Shown: positions 10,301 to 18,629, counted from the stretch's first letter. The stretch: DNA of 64,000 nt from Clostridiales bacterium (GCA_017551865.1 JAFZKB010000020.1:150818-214817); one strand, 5' to 3'. Numbers and translations are program-made. The notes: generated by a model from the sequence alone, not told the origin.

Positions 10301-10921
10301 CTCCAAACTCATCTCAGCACCAGATACCTCTGTAATCGTGCGATTTGATGAGAAAGAAACACTCCAATCTTCAATAGGAGAATTAGTATTATTCACAAGA
10401 GAAAGTGATCCGTTAAATCCAGTCCCCCAATTCGCGTATTCCTGATATTGAAGCGTATAGCAGGAGGAATCGAGAGTTTTCTCCTCTGTATTCAGAAGAT
10501 AAAAAGATGGGAGATTTTCCACTTTTTTCCCATTCAGAGAAGCTACTGTCATCCCAAAAACAATTGAGTCTCCAGATAAAATATCCTGATTCCAACCGTA
10601 GTTTTTCACAGAATAAGTACCTAAACCATCATAATCTGTTACCATTGCATTCCAAATACCTTCGATGACATAAGGCAAATCAAATGTAAAGATCCAATTG
10701 TGAATGGTTTCACTTCCTGTGTTAGTAATCACAAACTCAAGATTTGCATGTGTATCCCATGTCGAAACAACTCTGCTATCAATTTCATACTGCAGATTCT
10801 CCGTCACAGAATATAAAGATACCTCTCCATCGTCAGCATGCGTAACGAATGGCGCGCATGAAATAACTAAGGAGAGAGACAAAAGGGCACAAATATACCT
10901 GATTAAACGAGAACTACCCAT
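7304..10921 (-). CDS. Large exported multidomain protein: CBM2-like modules, calcium loops, VWA and caspase-like domain
   Basis: The 1205-residue product has an N-terminal signal sequence; VISC near residue 22 could be a lipobox, or cleavage may fall after THA. Two CBM2-like modules follow (about 40-130 and 155-250; WNAMV, NYGWNQDI), then a Thr/Pro linker (285-345), at least six thrombospondin-type-3-like calcium loops (DSDEDGIPD, DTDEDGLPD; 350-480), a beta domain, a VWA-like domain (about 625-800; DVSYAMD, an imperfect MIDAS), more calcium loops, and a C-terminal domain with MVFHGS (His1019) and IVSACNTG (Cys1050), the His/Cys pattern of CHAT-type caspase-fold proteases. ATG 10921 has GGAGG six bases ahead, so I prefer it to the in-frame start 21 bases upstream. 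Base use is clearly AT-richer than the neighbours. Function is unknown; adhesion with proteolysis or self-processing is an inference. Confidence 0.75.
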   Translation of the reverse strand: MGSSRLIRYICALLSLSLVISCAPFVTHADDGEVSLYSVTENLQYEIDSRVVSTWDTHANLEFVITNTGSETIHNWIFTFDLPYVIEGIWNAMVTDYDGLGTYSVKNYGWNQDILSGDSIVFGMTVASLNGKKVENLPSFYLLNTEEKTLDSSCYTLQYQEYANWGTGFNGSLSLVNNTNSPIEDWSVSFSSNRTITEVSGAEMSLENEVFVVRNNGSNQNIAPYSNLIMTVNGSSQNCNSTLELNAATISYVGCAFNLADDMDNNGIADYIDFMQGQNSSDITPTPTPTPTSEPTFTPTATPCPTNTETPEPTVTPTSDPTSTPTSTPTPVITSVPTQDPTPTPADNQDSDEDGIPDYYENLLGTDPHKVDTDEDGLPDGVEVMLGLDPISGDSNGDGIIDSQEDDDGDGLSLSQEYDLRSDPSLADSDYDDLTDGEEFYTYGTNPIKFDTDGDGIGDGDEIKIGKNPNDPSDKEIKVTQVKSLDLDNEVDEVSVQLAISKSADYSVKIKDMYNVDMFTTDLTGRVGSPISFECDEAFDSATIVFRYDESKLGDTQEENLAILWYDEANGVYITQEQAVIDTENNTITLEVSHFSTYVMVDKLIWINIPNIEYSFPTDNLHFDYYVAIDVSYAMDSETRANAVTAVENLMNNMNDGDRICIIYFDTDYSTTCELVRKTDSAGMNETLRLVRKNVGGGASNGGMYGSYRLAFAVTEAIINQVADDIGNYNALFILSCDEDNIYAGNYLTDMLIRQEEGNFTANFVMLKDGDESFWDYGWRYAEATNSYYYKYPSFDNLPVDFVHKFACNLAWFNDSDFDNIPDFLEIQGISTSNGKIYYSDPNSADSDGDSSNDGDEIGVIYELSRSATSPQNVYIKYKGLELYSSDTSKIEESSQYYFLHEIMDKVEPGKSIIVCISTSNPYLPDSDDDGVYDHDDATPNTKNGTMSYVLFDASKGADWFLEYEGYVRKYLMGSGEDVTLTGVDTSDSNAMPNEWNKLGEDAFGKELYNIKEVTMVFHGSPKTVGGMTTDTIKSKLEHKKMDTLIVSACNTGDINESDNVARAFMSWGTIKEVYAWNGTATFFVGSHVHTTINIDVVDIPALGIKVGFSIPIDLRFSLETSWDILKYYGKFIWDHATECIQKIKDGDKYWYISGGISILLDLDELDSITSQIGRVRYYRNSSGNVVYEKVPNSSLSFMLSIYST

Positions 10922-10965
10922 AATCAACCTCCAATAAACCAATTAAACTACTGCCATCTATAAAC

Positions 10966-10994
10966 AATTTAAAGGGCTGATTTAAGAAAGTCAA
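10966..10994 (-). promoter_or_regulatory. Promoter of the large exported-protein gene
   Basis: On the reverse strand TTGACT (10994-10989) is followed after 17 bases by TAAATT (10971-10966), about 45 bases ahead of the start codon. The rest of 10922-11081 is AT-rich and I see no gene in it. Confidence 0.5.
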
Positions 10995-11081
10995 TTAAAG
11001 GAAACGTTTTTTTTCGGCAATTAATGATTGTGAAAATGTTCACATTTCCAGCTCAATTTGAATTAAATAAACGAGATCAGA

Positions 11082-11444
11082 TCACTTCGCAGCCAGGAAC
11101 TCCTGAAGATCTGTATACGACAGCGGACGGATAAGGATCTCATCACGTGTCTCATCGATCTGGAACTTCTCGGCGATCTTCATGGCCTTCTCATAAGGAA
11201 CATAGCCTAAGATCTTATTCTCTGTAGCCGAGATCAGGATCAAAGTGAAACGGTCGGTCTCCTCATAGAACTCACGGGGCTTTTTCAGAAGACGTGTCGC
11301 GATCCCCTCGCTTAAGCCGAATGCAGCCGACGGAGATCCGTGGTCATCCGTGATAAACGAATACGACGGAATGTAGGCCTTCTGCCATAAAGGAGAATCC
11401 ATCTTCTCATTATCTCTTTCTCTGCGGCGATCAAAAATACCCAT
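11082..11444 (-). CDS. Hypothetical protein, 120 residues
   Basis: I do not recognise this protein. It is soluble and charged, with an Arg-rich start (MGIFDRRRERDNEK) and no signal peptide or membrane segment. The body has a mix of short beta- and helix-like stretches (FTLILISATENKILGYVPY). It starts 3 bases after the stop of the VanZ-like gene, and its GAGGAGATG ribosome site lies inside that gene's end, so the two are very likely co-transcribed and perhaps co-translated. Codon use matches the housekeeping genes upstream rather than the AT-rich gene downstream. Confidence 0.75.
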   Translation of the reverse strand: MGIFDRRRERDNEKMDSPLWQKAYIPSYSFITDDHGSPSAAFGLSEGIATRLLKKPREFYEETDRFTLILISATENKILGYVPYEKAMKIAEKFQIDETRDEILIRPLSYTDLQEFLAAK

Positions 11445-11447
11445 TTA

Positions 11448-12029
11448 TCACATCTCCTCAATATGTGGTTCGGAAGAGACCACGTTAAGTGTGATCTGCT
11501 TTTTGTTCTTTACATAAACATGGATCGAAACAACGATTCGTATGATCATCATGAGTACAAAGGCGCCGGACAGGTCGAGGAAAACATCCAGGAGGCTGGC
11601 GGAACGTCCCTGTACGAAGATCTGGTGATACTCATCGGTTGCGGCGGATAAAGCCGTGATCCAGAGAGCTACAGCAATATACACCTCGTTATCGTTCTTC
11701 AGTTTATCGAGATAGGAACTCGCCGGCGGGATCTCTCCGGACTTTACATGATTGGTCGCAAACATTGCGATATAAGCAAGTGCGGAAAGGATCGTGAACT
11801 CGAAGATATGCGCACAGTTCCGGACAAAGTCTTCCGTCACATAGATATGGAGATTATCGGAGATCCTTCTGACAAGATCCGCAGAACGCATGGAGGAAAC
11901 TTCCGCCGATTCCGCGGACAGCGAGAAAATCACGGCAAGCCATCCGATGACCAGAATCCACATGATGAACGTAAATAGAAAATACAAAGGATGAAAAGCC
12001 TTCTTCTGTTTTTCCTGCTTCAAGCTCAT
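11448..12029 (-). CDS. VanZ-like family membrane protein
   Basis: The 193-residue product has about four membrane helices and the VanZ-family pattern: FSLSAESAE after the first helix, VRNCAHIFEFTILSALAY, then DEYHQIFVQGRSASLLDVFLDLSGA. VanZ of Enterococcus gives low-level teicoplanin resistance, but most chromosomal relatives have no known role and may act on wall or lipid precursors. AGGGGA lies ahead of the ATG. The gene pairs with the small unknown gene downstream and lies beyond the smpB terminator, so it may be a separate transcript. Confidence 0.85.
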   Translation of the reverse strand: MSLKQEKQKKAFHPLYFLFTFIMWILVIGWLAVIFSLSAESAEVSSMRSADLVRRISDNLHIYVTEDFVRNCAHIFEFTILSALAYIAMFATNHVKSGEIPPASSYLDKLKNDNEVYIAVALWITALSAATDEYHQIFVQGRSASLLDVFLDLSGAFVLMMIIRIVVSIHVYVKNKKQITLNVVSSEPHIEEM

Positions 12030-12112
12030 ACCGAACGTCCCCTAACAAAATTACATGTCAAGTATACCACAAATCCGAACATCTCAAAAATATTAGTGAC
12101 TATTCTACAAAA

Positions 12113-12137
12113 TTGAAAAGGCCCTTTCGGGTCTTCC
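12113..12137 (-). terminator. Probable terminator after smpB
   Basis: The reverse strand forms a short GC stem (AGACCC with GGGCCT around a GAAA loop, one mismatch) followed by TTTT. It lies 11 bases beyond the smpB stop codon. Confidence 0.5.
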
Positions 12138-12147
12138 TTTTTCCGCA

Positions 12148-12627
12148 TCAGTACTGCGCACTGTTCTTCTGGCTTTTCATGGCGCGGTCGATGTCCCGCT
12201 TCGCGGTCTTTTCGGCAGCGGAATCACGCTTATCGAAGTTCTTTTTACCTCTTGCCAGACCGATCTCAAACTTCACTTTGCCATCTTTGAAATAGCACTT
12301 CGTCGGAACGATCGTAAGTCCGTCCTGCTTGACGATGGAAAAGAGCCGGATGATCTCGCCCTTATGCATCAGAAGTTTTCTGGTACGCATCGGATCGAGG
12401 TTAAAGCGGTTGCCCTGCTCATAGGGACTGATATGCACGCCGACGAGGAAGATCTCCCCTTCTTTGACCTGCACATAGCTGTCCTTAAGGTTAACTTTTC
12501 CAGCACGAAGTGACTTGACCTCAGTTCCGGAAAGAACGATGCCCGCCTCGAATTTTTCTTCTATAAAATAGTCGTGGAAGGCCTTACGGTTTTCCGCGAT
12601 GACCTTTATCCCTTTCTTAATTGCCAT
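12148..12627 (-). CDS. smpB: SsrA-binding protein SmpB
   Basis: SmpB binds tmRNA and brings it to stalled ribosomes for trans-translation. The 159-residue length, the early [19 protein letters not shown], the [18 protein letters not shown] core and the basic C-terminal tail ([14 protein letters not shown]) that enters the mRNA channel are all typical. No tmRNA gene is visible in this window. The start overlaps the end of tsaD by 11 bases, with AGGAGG inside tsaD, so it should be translated from the same message. Confidence 0.96.
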   Translation of the reverse strand: MAIKKGIKVIAENRKAFHDYFIEEKFEAGIVLSGTEVKSLRAGKVNLKDSYVQVKEGEIFLVGVHISPYEQGNRFNLDPMRTRKLLMHKGEIIRLFSIVKQDGLTIVPTKCYFKDGKVKFEIGLARGKKNFDKRDSAAEKTAKRDIDRAMKSQKNSAQY

Positions 12628-13639
12628 AGTTTCCTCCTAATTCCAGTGAAGGATATGCATTCATGTCCAGTTCATCCCGGACACCTGAAATATAGTCATA
12701 GTAGCCCGCTGAGGCGATCATGGCAGCGTTGTCGGTGCAGTACGCCATCTTCGGAAGACAAAGTTCGCACTTTCTTTTCTTCGCCAGAGCTTCCACCTTC
12801 GCGCGAAGGCAGGAGTTTGCAGAAACACCGCCCGCCAGGCAGATCTTCTTCATACCGGTGAGTTTGACCGCCTGATCGAGCCGGTCACAGAGGATCGAGC
12901 AGATCGCATCCTGATACGATGCAGCAAAGTCATCGATCTTCACATCTCCCCCGCCCTGACGGACCTGGTTGATGGTATTTAAAGCTGCAGTCTTGATCCC
13001 GCTGAAAGAAAAGTCCAGGGAATCGGTGATTTTCGGAGACGGGAAAGTATACGCTTTCGGATCTCCCGTTTTACTTGCCTTATCAAGCTTCGGGCCGCCC
13101 GGATAGCCAAGTCCGATAACACGGGCGATCTTGTCGAAGGCCTCCCCCGCCGCATCGTCTCTGGTGCTGCAGATGCATTTCATCTCGGAATAATCCTTCA
13201 CGAGCAAAATCTCGCTGTGACCGCCGGATACGACAAGGCACAAAAACGGCGGTTCCCAGGAAGTATCTGTAAGATAATTTGCCGCGATATGGCCGGCCAT
13301 GTGATTTACACCGACAAGCGGGATCTTCTTAACTTCACACAGTGCTTTTGCCGCAGAAACACCGACGAGCAGAGCACCGACGAGGCCAGGGCCTTTTGTA
13401 ACACAGACAGCATCGATATCGTCATAGGTGACACATGCCTGCTTCATGGTCTCGGAGATGACAGGAACGATCGCCTCCACATGCATACGGGATGCAATCT
13501 CAGGAACGACACCACCGTACTGGCTGTGAAGATCCGCCTGGGACGCAATCATGCTGGCTTTTACCACACGACCGTCTTCGATGACGGCACATGCGGTCTC
13601 GTCGCAGGATGATTCAATTCCTAAAGTCAATACACTCAT
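12617..13639 (-). CDS. tsaD: tRNA N6-adenosine threonylcarbamoyltransferase TsaD
   Basis: TsaD transfers the threonylcarbamoyl group to A37 of ANN-decoding tRNAs, with TsaB and TsaE (not in this window). The 340-residue protein begins with [13 protein letters not shown] and carries the metal-binding NHMAGH, the VSGGHSEI nucleotide loop and SFSGIKTA, all hallmarks of the Kae1/TsaD family. AAGAGG is upstream of the ATG. It lies 10 bases after the hydrolase-like gene and overlaps smpB by 11 bases. Confidence 0.97.
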   Translation of the reverse strand: MSVLTLGIESSCDETACAVIEDGRVVKASMIASQADLHSQYGGVVPEIASRMHVEAIVPVISETMKQACVTYDDIDAVCVTKGPGLVGALLVGVSAAKALCEVKKIPLVGVNHMAGHIAANYLTDTSWEPPFLCLVVSGGHSEILLVKDYSEMKCICSTRDDAAGEAFDKIARVIGLGYPGGPKLDKASKTGDPKAYTFPSPKITDSLDFSFSGIKTAALNTINQVRQGGGDVKIDDFAASYQDAICSILCDRLDQAVKLTGMKKICLAGGVSANSCLRAKVEALAKKRKCELCLPKMAYCTDNAAMIASAGYYDYISGVRDELDMNAYPSLELGGNYGN

Positions 13640-13649
13640 TTACTGCCTC

Positions 13650-14666
13650 TTACTTAAAGTAGGTGCCGAGGAATTCTCGAAGAGTCTCCCGGTAACCTGT
13701 CGGGTCGATCATATAAGATTCCACATATCCCGCGCCGGCGATCATTGTTGCCATCGTGGTATTCGGATTCAGTCTCTTTCTCTCTTCCACGATCTGTCCG
13801 ATCTTGTCGGAGCCGACGAAAGTATCACGGCCGCCGTAAATGATACATACCGGGATCGGAAGACGGGAGATCTGGGTCGCCAGATTTACGCTGGAAGATT
13901 CACCGGATGAAACACGGATCGCGTACGGAACGAAATGCTTCGTGATAAACGCGAAACTGGATTTTTTCACGACGAAAGGCGTGATATAGTCATCAGAGTT
14001 TTTTGCGGGCGAATCAAGTATGATGCCGGCAATATAGTGCTGGTCAAAGCCAAGATCTGCGATCTTCTGGTTATAGTTCTCAAGCACTTCTATATCCGAG
14101 GAAGGCGGAAGCTTATCGATCGCAAGAAGACAGGAACTGCAGCCGGCGCCGATACCATAGAGGATAACATCCGTCGTGACGGAGATCTTCTTTACATGCT
14201 TGATCGCACCGAGGACATCCTGCCACTCGAGATAGCCGTAGCCGCAGATCGCACCTTCACTTTCGCCCGAATGCCTCTGGTCGAAAAGAAACACATTGAA
14301 GTGCATGTTCAGAAAATCTTCGATCATCTGCACCATCTCCACGTTATATGGGAGACGGTTGGACTGGATATCGTGCACGAGGATGATCGTACTGATTGGA
14401 TCATCGGTCTTGAAGAACCATCCGGAAAGGATCGTCTGGTCGTCCGCGGAAGTAAAACTCGTCGCGGAATACGAAGGAAGGACGTTCGACGGAATATTCG
14501 GAAGCTCCTTCTTTTCAATACTCATCAGACTGTTGGCCGTGGAGGTGGTAAGCACGATGATTGCGACCACGACGACGGCCAGAACGCTCAAAACAAGCGC
14601 CATCCGGACGATCAGTCTGGACAGCGAGAATCTGGTTCCTTCACGTTTTGTTAAACCTTGACCCAT
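13650..14666 (-). CDS. Membrane-anchored alpha/beta-hydrolase-fold protein with degenerate catalytic residues
   Basis: The 338-residue product has one N-terminal membrane helix (about 20-45) and an alpha/beta hydrolase fold outside: TIILVHDIQSNR, FLFDQRHSGES, a nucleophile-elbow region, ILDSPAKNSDD and CIIYGGRDTFVG. In active relatives the elbow is GxSxG and a histidine sits in a GAGHVESY-like segment. Here the elbow reads GIGAG and the late segment GAGYVESY, so both the serine and the histidine appear to be replaced (Gly and Tyr). It may be a binding protein or use other residues. AGAGG precedes the ATG. It lies 10 bases from both corA-like and tsaD genes in one run. Confidence 0.75.
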   Translation of the reverse strand: MGQGLTKREGTRFSLSRLIVRMALVLSVLAVVVVAIIVLTTSTANSLMSIEKKELPNIPSNVLPSYSATSFTSADDQTILSGWFFKTDDPISTIILVHDIQSNRLPYNVEMVQMIEDFLNMHFNVFLFDQRHSGESEGAICGYGYLEWQDVLGAIKHVKKISVTTDVILYGIGAGCSSCLLAIDKLPPSSDIEVLENYNQKIADLGFDQHYIAGIILDSPAKNSDDYITPFVVKKSSFAFITKHFVPYAIRVSSGESSSVNLATQISRLPIPVCIIYGGRDTFVGSDKIGQIVEERKRLNPNTTMATMIAGAGYVESYMIDPTGYRETLREFLGTYFK

Positions 14667-14676
14667 AGATGACCTC

Positions 14677-15657
14677 TTACAACATACGATGCTTTCGGAG
14701 GATCACGATTGCAACTCCGATCGAGAAGATCCCTGACCCCAAAAGTACGAAGAACGGGACCGGATGGGACGAAAAGCCTGCATCCCAGGGCATAACGCAA
14801 TTCTGTCCGAAAAAGCTGGAGATGATGGTCGGCACAGACAGCGCGATCGTTGCCGCCGCCATGATCTTCATGATGTCGTTCATATTATTATTGATGATCG
14901 ATGCATACGCATCCAGCGTATGGCTGACAACGGACATATAGATATCCGCCATCTCCATCGCCTGCTTGAACTCGATGATGACGTCGTCGAGAAGTTCTTC
15001 ATCCTCCTCGTACGTACGGATCGTCGTCGGTCCGTGATTCAGTTTCTCAAGTACGGCTTCATCTGACTTCAGAGATGTCGAAAAATAGACCAGTGTCTTC
15101 GACAGGTCGAGAAGCCGGTAAAGCTCCTTATTCGTCGTTATCTTCGCCAATTCTTTTTCCGAGGACTCGATGCTCTTATCGACCTGACGCAGAAGGCGCA
15201 GGAACTCACCTGCCGCCGCGTACATGATCTGGATCGCGAAGCGGTTTCTGTACCCGACTCTTAAGTCCTTCACCTGATTTTCCGCAAAAGCATTCAGGAT
15301 CTTCACATCACGAAGAGATACCGTAATGATCTGTCTCTTTTTAATGATGATACCAAGCGGAACCGTCTCCAGAAGATCCGGGCGGCCATTATCCTGTACC
15401 AGAGGGATGTCAACGATCATCAGAAGAGAATCGGTATCCTCATCCGTATCGATACGCGGTCTCTCCTCATCATCCAGCGGACTGCGGAGAAACTCTTCCG
15501 GAACATCCAGTTTTTCAACAAGTTCAGTTATCTCCTCTTCAGAAGGCGCGATAAGATTGATCCAGCAATCATCACAGATCGAATCAGTCTTTCTGATCTT
15601 GCTGACCGTCCTGTCGGTTTTCGTTTTTACATTTTCCGAAATGTAGATGTTCAGCAT
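14677..15657 (-). CDS. CorA-family divalent cation transporter-like protein (GQN in place of GMN)
   Basis: The 326-residue length, long N-terminal cytoplasmic domain, extended helix before the pore and two C-terminal membrane helices match CorA (Mg2+, Co2+ or Ni2+ uptake, pentameric). The signature between the helices, normally YGMN, reads FFGQN here (codons GGA CAG AAT on the reverse strand), followed by CVMPWDAG. The GMN loop is the selectivity filter, so selectivity may differ. AAAGGCGGG lies ahead of the start. A -10-like TAAAAT at 15689-15694 suggests its own promoter beside read-through from dut. Confidence 0.82.
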   Translation of the reverse strand: MLNIYISENVKTKTDRTVSKIRKTDSICDDCWINLIAPSEEEITELVEKLDVPEEFLRSPLDDEERPRIDTDEDTDSLLMIVDIPLVQDNGRPDLLETVPLGIIIKKRQIITVSLRDVKILNAFAENQVKDLRVGYRNRFAIQIMYAAAGEFLRLLRQVDKSIESSEKELAKITTNKELYRLLDLSKTLVYFSTSLKSDEAVLEKLNHGPTTIRTYEEDEELLDDVIIEFKQAMEMADIYMSVVSHTLDAYASIINNNMNDIMKIMAAATIALSVPTIISSFFGQNCVMPWDAGFSSHPVPFFVLLGSGIFSIGVAIVILRKHRML

Positions 15658-15688
15658 GCTCTTTCCCGCCTTTCTTCAGAATTAGACT

Positions 15689-15697
15689 ATTTTACCA
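15689..15697 (-). promoter_or_regulatory. Extended -10 element ahead of the CorA-like gene
   Basis: The reverse strand reads TGGTAAAAT in the 46-base gap between dut and the CorA-like gene. No clear -35 box is seen. The same string occurs ahead of the metallo-hydrolase gene at 39047-39055. Confidence 0.35.
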
Positions 15698-15703
15698 CAA
15701 GAA

Positions 15704-16195
15704 TCATACTCCGGTCGAACCAAAGCCGCCTTTTCTGTCTATACCGATAGTATCCACACTTGATGTCATAACAAATTCTGCGGTCTCATATTTCGCAAAA
15801 ACCATCTGCGCGATACGGTCGCCCTTTTTGATCTGATACGGGCCTTTTTTATTTCCCTTATCCGTCGCAAAAAGGACCGGTGCATCTGCATAGCTTTCTG
15901 GTGAGGTATTTTCCAGTATGATACATATCTCACCTCTATAGCCGCTGTCGATCGTCCCAGGAGCATTTGGGATGCGAAGCGGCGTATTGAGGGAAAGCCC
16001 GCTTCTCGGACGGATCTGCACTTCATATCCCACCGGAATGGCAAACTTCAGTCCCGTGTGGATCAGCTTTGTTTCCCCCGGCGCAAGAAGCACATCTTCC
16101 GTGCTGTAAAGATCCATGCCCGCATCGCCGTCATGTGCGTACGAAGGCAGGATCGCGTCTTCCGTGATTTTTTCGACATAGATCTCAGAACTCAT
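15704..16195 (-). CDS. dut: Deoxyuridine 5'-triphosphate nucleotidohydrolase (dUTPase)
   Basis: dUTPase splits dUTP to dUMP and pyrophosphate, keeping uracil out of DNA and feeding dTMP synthesis. All five motifs of the trimeric family are present: DGDAGMDLYS, RPRSGLS, GTIDSGYRGEI, GDRIAQMVF and the C-terminal RKGGFGSTG. I start at ATG 16195 (163 residues) because AAGGAG lies nine bases ahead and MSSEIYV begins a normal N-terminus; in-frame ATGs at 16213 and 16246 lack good ribosome sites. The start lies inside the end of the U32 gene (11-base overlap), pointing to translational coupling. Confidence 0.96.
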   Translation of the reverse strand: MSSEIYVEKITEDAILPSYAHDGDAGMDLYSTEDVLLAPGETKLIHTGLKFAIPVGYEVQIRPRSGLSLNTPLRIPNAPGTIDSGYRGEICIILENTSPESYADAPVLFATDKGNKKGPYQIKKGDRIAQMVFAKYETAEFVMTSSVDTIGIDRKGGFGSTGV

Positions 16196-18629
16196 ACCAG
16201 TCTTCTCCTTCATCGATATCCTGATCCTCTGGATAAAGAGAATCAATGACCATTCTTCTTTCTTCCTGATCCTCGTTCATGAAACGGGCGACCGATGCGG
16301 CGGCAATGCCCATGGAGAGCACTTCGCTGACCGTTTCTCCCGAGATGATATTTCTTGCATTTCCGAAAAGATCCGCCCTACAGTACCCCGGATAACATAC
16401 GATATCCACGCGGTCGTCGTGATAGGAATCACTTTTCTCGGACGTCTTCTCACCAAGGGAGACTTCCGGATGATCCCTGCAGACCGTACAGTGTAACTGG
16501 TGACGGCCTAAAGGACAAAACTCCGACTGCATCCACTCGATCGGTCCGTAGCGGTGAAGCGCCATATAGCTTCCAGAAGCATCGCCTTTGATCGAGAGCG
16601 CGAGTTTTTTGACCTGATCGTTATTGAGTTCGTAAGAAAGATACAGATACGGAATCTTTCTACCTGCCTCATAGCGGTATGTGAAATGGTTATAGATATT
16701 TGCCCCTGCAGTAAGTCCTGCGGTGTTTTCTAAGGGTGCCGTTCCGAAGAATCCGATAAAATGCGAACCGGCATGGGAAGAGACAAGATCGTAGGCTTTT
16801 CTGATCGAGTTATCCACATCGTCCTTATAAGCGCCCGGAAGCCGGAGTGCGATCAACGCATCAGGTTCTTCATTTAAAAGTTCATCGATATAGCGGATCC
16901 GGCCACCAAGACCGATCTGAAGCGCCGAGAATACATAAAGATCTGCACCGCAGGCATATCCGCCCGTGATCCTTCTCATATCGAGATAGTCCGCAATGAT
17001 GATATGTTCTTTTTCCGGTCTTGGAAGGAAATCTTCCTCATCTTCCACGGAAGCAAAAGCGCGGGATCTTCCCTCTGTCTGCTTATCCAGAAGATTCTCC
17101 GCCAGAAATGCCATCACATCTCTTCTCAGCGCATTGATCTGTGAGATACGAAGCCTGATCGGAAATTCGCCGTCCATCTTAAGTTTTTCAAAAGCAAACG
17201 GTGTCTGGCCGGTCTTCAGAAGCTGTTCTTTCGCCCGATCCCAGGAAAGCGGTTCAATGTCAGAAAGATCAGCATCGTCGACCTTGCATGATGCGGACAC
17301 GCCCTTAAACGCACCTTCTTTTACTTCTACGAACAGTTCATACCCATCTTCTGTCTTTCGGAAAGAACCGCAAACCGGTGTCTTTCGGGTCATATCTCTT
17401 GGGACTTCGATCTTCTTGCTCATCCGGTAGACCTTCATGCCGCGCGAAAGCTTGCTGATCGCGTCCGGATGCAGTCCTTTTACCGAAGAAGAATCGCGCT
17501 CGACATCGATCTTACCGACCGGGAAACTCGCGACCTCTTCTTCCTTATCGCGGATCGAAAGGAAGTCGCCCTTCTGGGGCGGATCCGGAAGAAAAGATCT
17601 CACATCGATAGTTCCAGCCTTGGCATTAACGGAAGTGATCTCACCCCAGTAAAGGCCAAACTTTCCGACATATTCACCGGACAGATAATCCGGACCCTTC
17701 TTCCCCTGCATATATTGCGTCGTAAAAGAGCCTCCGCGGTTAAAAGTAATAAGAAGATCGTTCATGATTTCTTTTCTGATCTCTTCGGAATCACGCTTTT
17801 CATAGATCGCATCGATCATCTTCCTGTAAGCGGAAACGACGGCTGTCACGTACTGTTCGTCACGCATACGGCCTTCGATCTTCAGGGAATCGACACCGAT
17901 CTCCATAAGTTCGGAAAGGAATGGAAGAGCGGACTGATCCTTTGGAGAAAGCAGTTTGCCCGAGCGGATCGGTTTGCCGGAGACCGCCACTTCGCGGTTT
18001 CCCTCGAAGATCTGGTAACTCTGACGGCACGGCTGTGCGCAGGATCCGCGGTTTCCGGAACGAGATCCCGACTTATTCATGCTGCTGAAAAGGCAAAGGC
18101 CGGAATAGCATACACACATCGCGCCATGGACGAAGACCTCAACCTCGATATTTTTCTCGTGGAATGCTTTTGCACGGGAGCGGATCTCGTCGATCGAGAG
18201 TTCTCTCGGAAGCACGACACGATCCATCCTGAGATCCTTCATCTCCGATACAGAAGATCCGGAAAAGACGTTCATCTGGGTACTTGCGTGGATCGGGATC
18301 TGCGGAAGATAGTTTGCAAGATAGCTAGCCAGTCCCTTATCCTGGACCAGAAATGCATCTGCACCCTGCATATATGCATTCAGGGCGAGCTCGACGGCGT
18401 CCATCATCTCTTCGTCATCGATCAGCGTATTCAGTGTAATATATACCTTCGAATTGCGAAGATGGGCATAGTCCAGCGCTTCGCGGAGCGTCTCGAGCGA
18501 GAAATTGTCCGCATGGATACGGGCATTATACTGCTGAAGTCCGAGATAGACCGCATCCGCCCCGGCATCGACCGCGGCACGGAGCATATTCATGGAGCCC
18601 GCGGGGGCCAGAAGTTCCGGTTTTCTCAT
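16185..18629 (-). CDS. U32 family peptidase-like protein (long form with DUF3656-type region)
   Basis: The 814-residue product starts with the U32 barrel (PELLAPAGSMNMLRAAVDAGADAVYLG) and has the family signature VFVHGAMCVCYSGLCLFSS with the cysteine-rich GSCAQPCR. The long C-terminal half matches the DUF3656 form. Although called peptidases, relatives of this type (RlhA, TrhP) are needed for hydroxylation of 23S rRNA or tRNA and probably hold an iron-sulfur cluster through these cysteines, so an RNA-modification role is as likely as proteolysis. It overlaps zapA by the four bases ATGA and dut by 11; the zapA-U32 order is common in Clostridia. Confidence 0.9.
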   Translation of the reverse strand: MRKPELLAPAGSMNMLRAAVDAGADAVYLGLQQYNARIHADNFSLETLREALDYAHLRNSKVYITLNTLIDDEEMMDAVELALNAYMQGADAFLVQDKGLASYLANYLPQIPIHASTQMNVFSGSSVSEMKDLRMDRVVLPRELSIDEIRSRAKAFHEKNIEVEVFVHGAMCVCYSGLCLFSSMNKSGSRSGNRGSCAQPCRQSYQIFEGNREVAVSGKPIRSGKLLSPKDQSALPFLSELMEIGVDSLKIEGRMRDEQYVTAVVSAYRKMIDAIYEKRDSEEIRKEIMNDLLITFNRGGSFTTQYMQGKKGPDYLSGEYVGKFGLYWGEITSVNAKAGTIDVRSFLPDPPQKGDFLSIRDKEEEVASFPVGKIDVERDSSSVKGLHPDAISKLSRGMKVYRMSKKIEVPRDMTRKTPVCGSFRKTEDGYELFVEVKEGAFKGVSASCKVDDADLSDIEPLSWDRAKEQLLKTGQTPFAFEKLKMDGEFPIRLRISQINALRRDVMAFLAENLLDKQTEGRSRAFASVEDEEDFLPRPEKEHIIIADYLDMRRITGGYACGADLYVFSALQIGLGGRIRYIDELLNEEPDALIALRLPGAYKDDVDNSIRKAYDLVSSHAGSHFIGFFGTAPLENTAGLTAGANIYNHFTYRYEAGRKIPYLYLSYELNNDQVKKLALSIKGDASGSYMALHRYGPIEWMQSEFCPLGRHQLHCTVCRDHPEVSLGEKTSEKSDSYHDDRVDIVCYPGYCRADLFGNARNIISGETVSEVLSMGIAAASVARFMNEDQEERRMVIDSLYPEDQDIDEGEDWYEF

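Noticed and set aside
10922..11081. Possible small RNA or terminator in the AT-rich gap
   Set aside because: Only an imperfect hairpin near 11030-11050 is seen, with no T tract or promoter for it.
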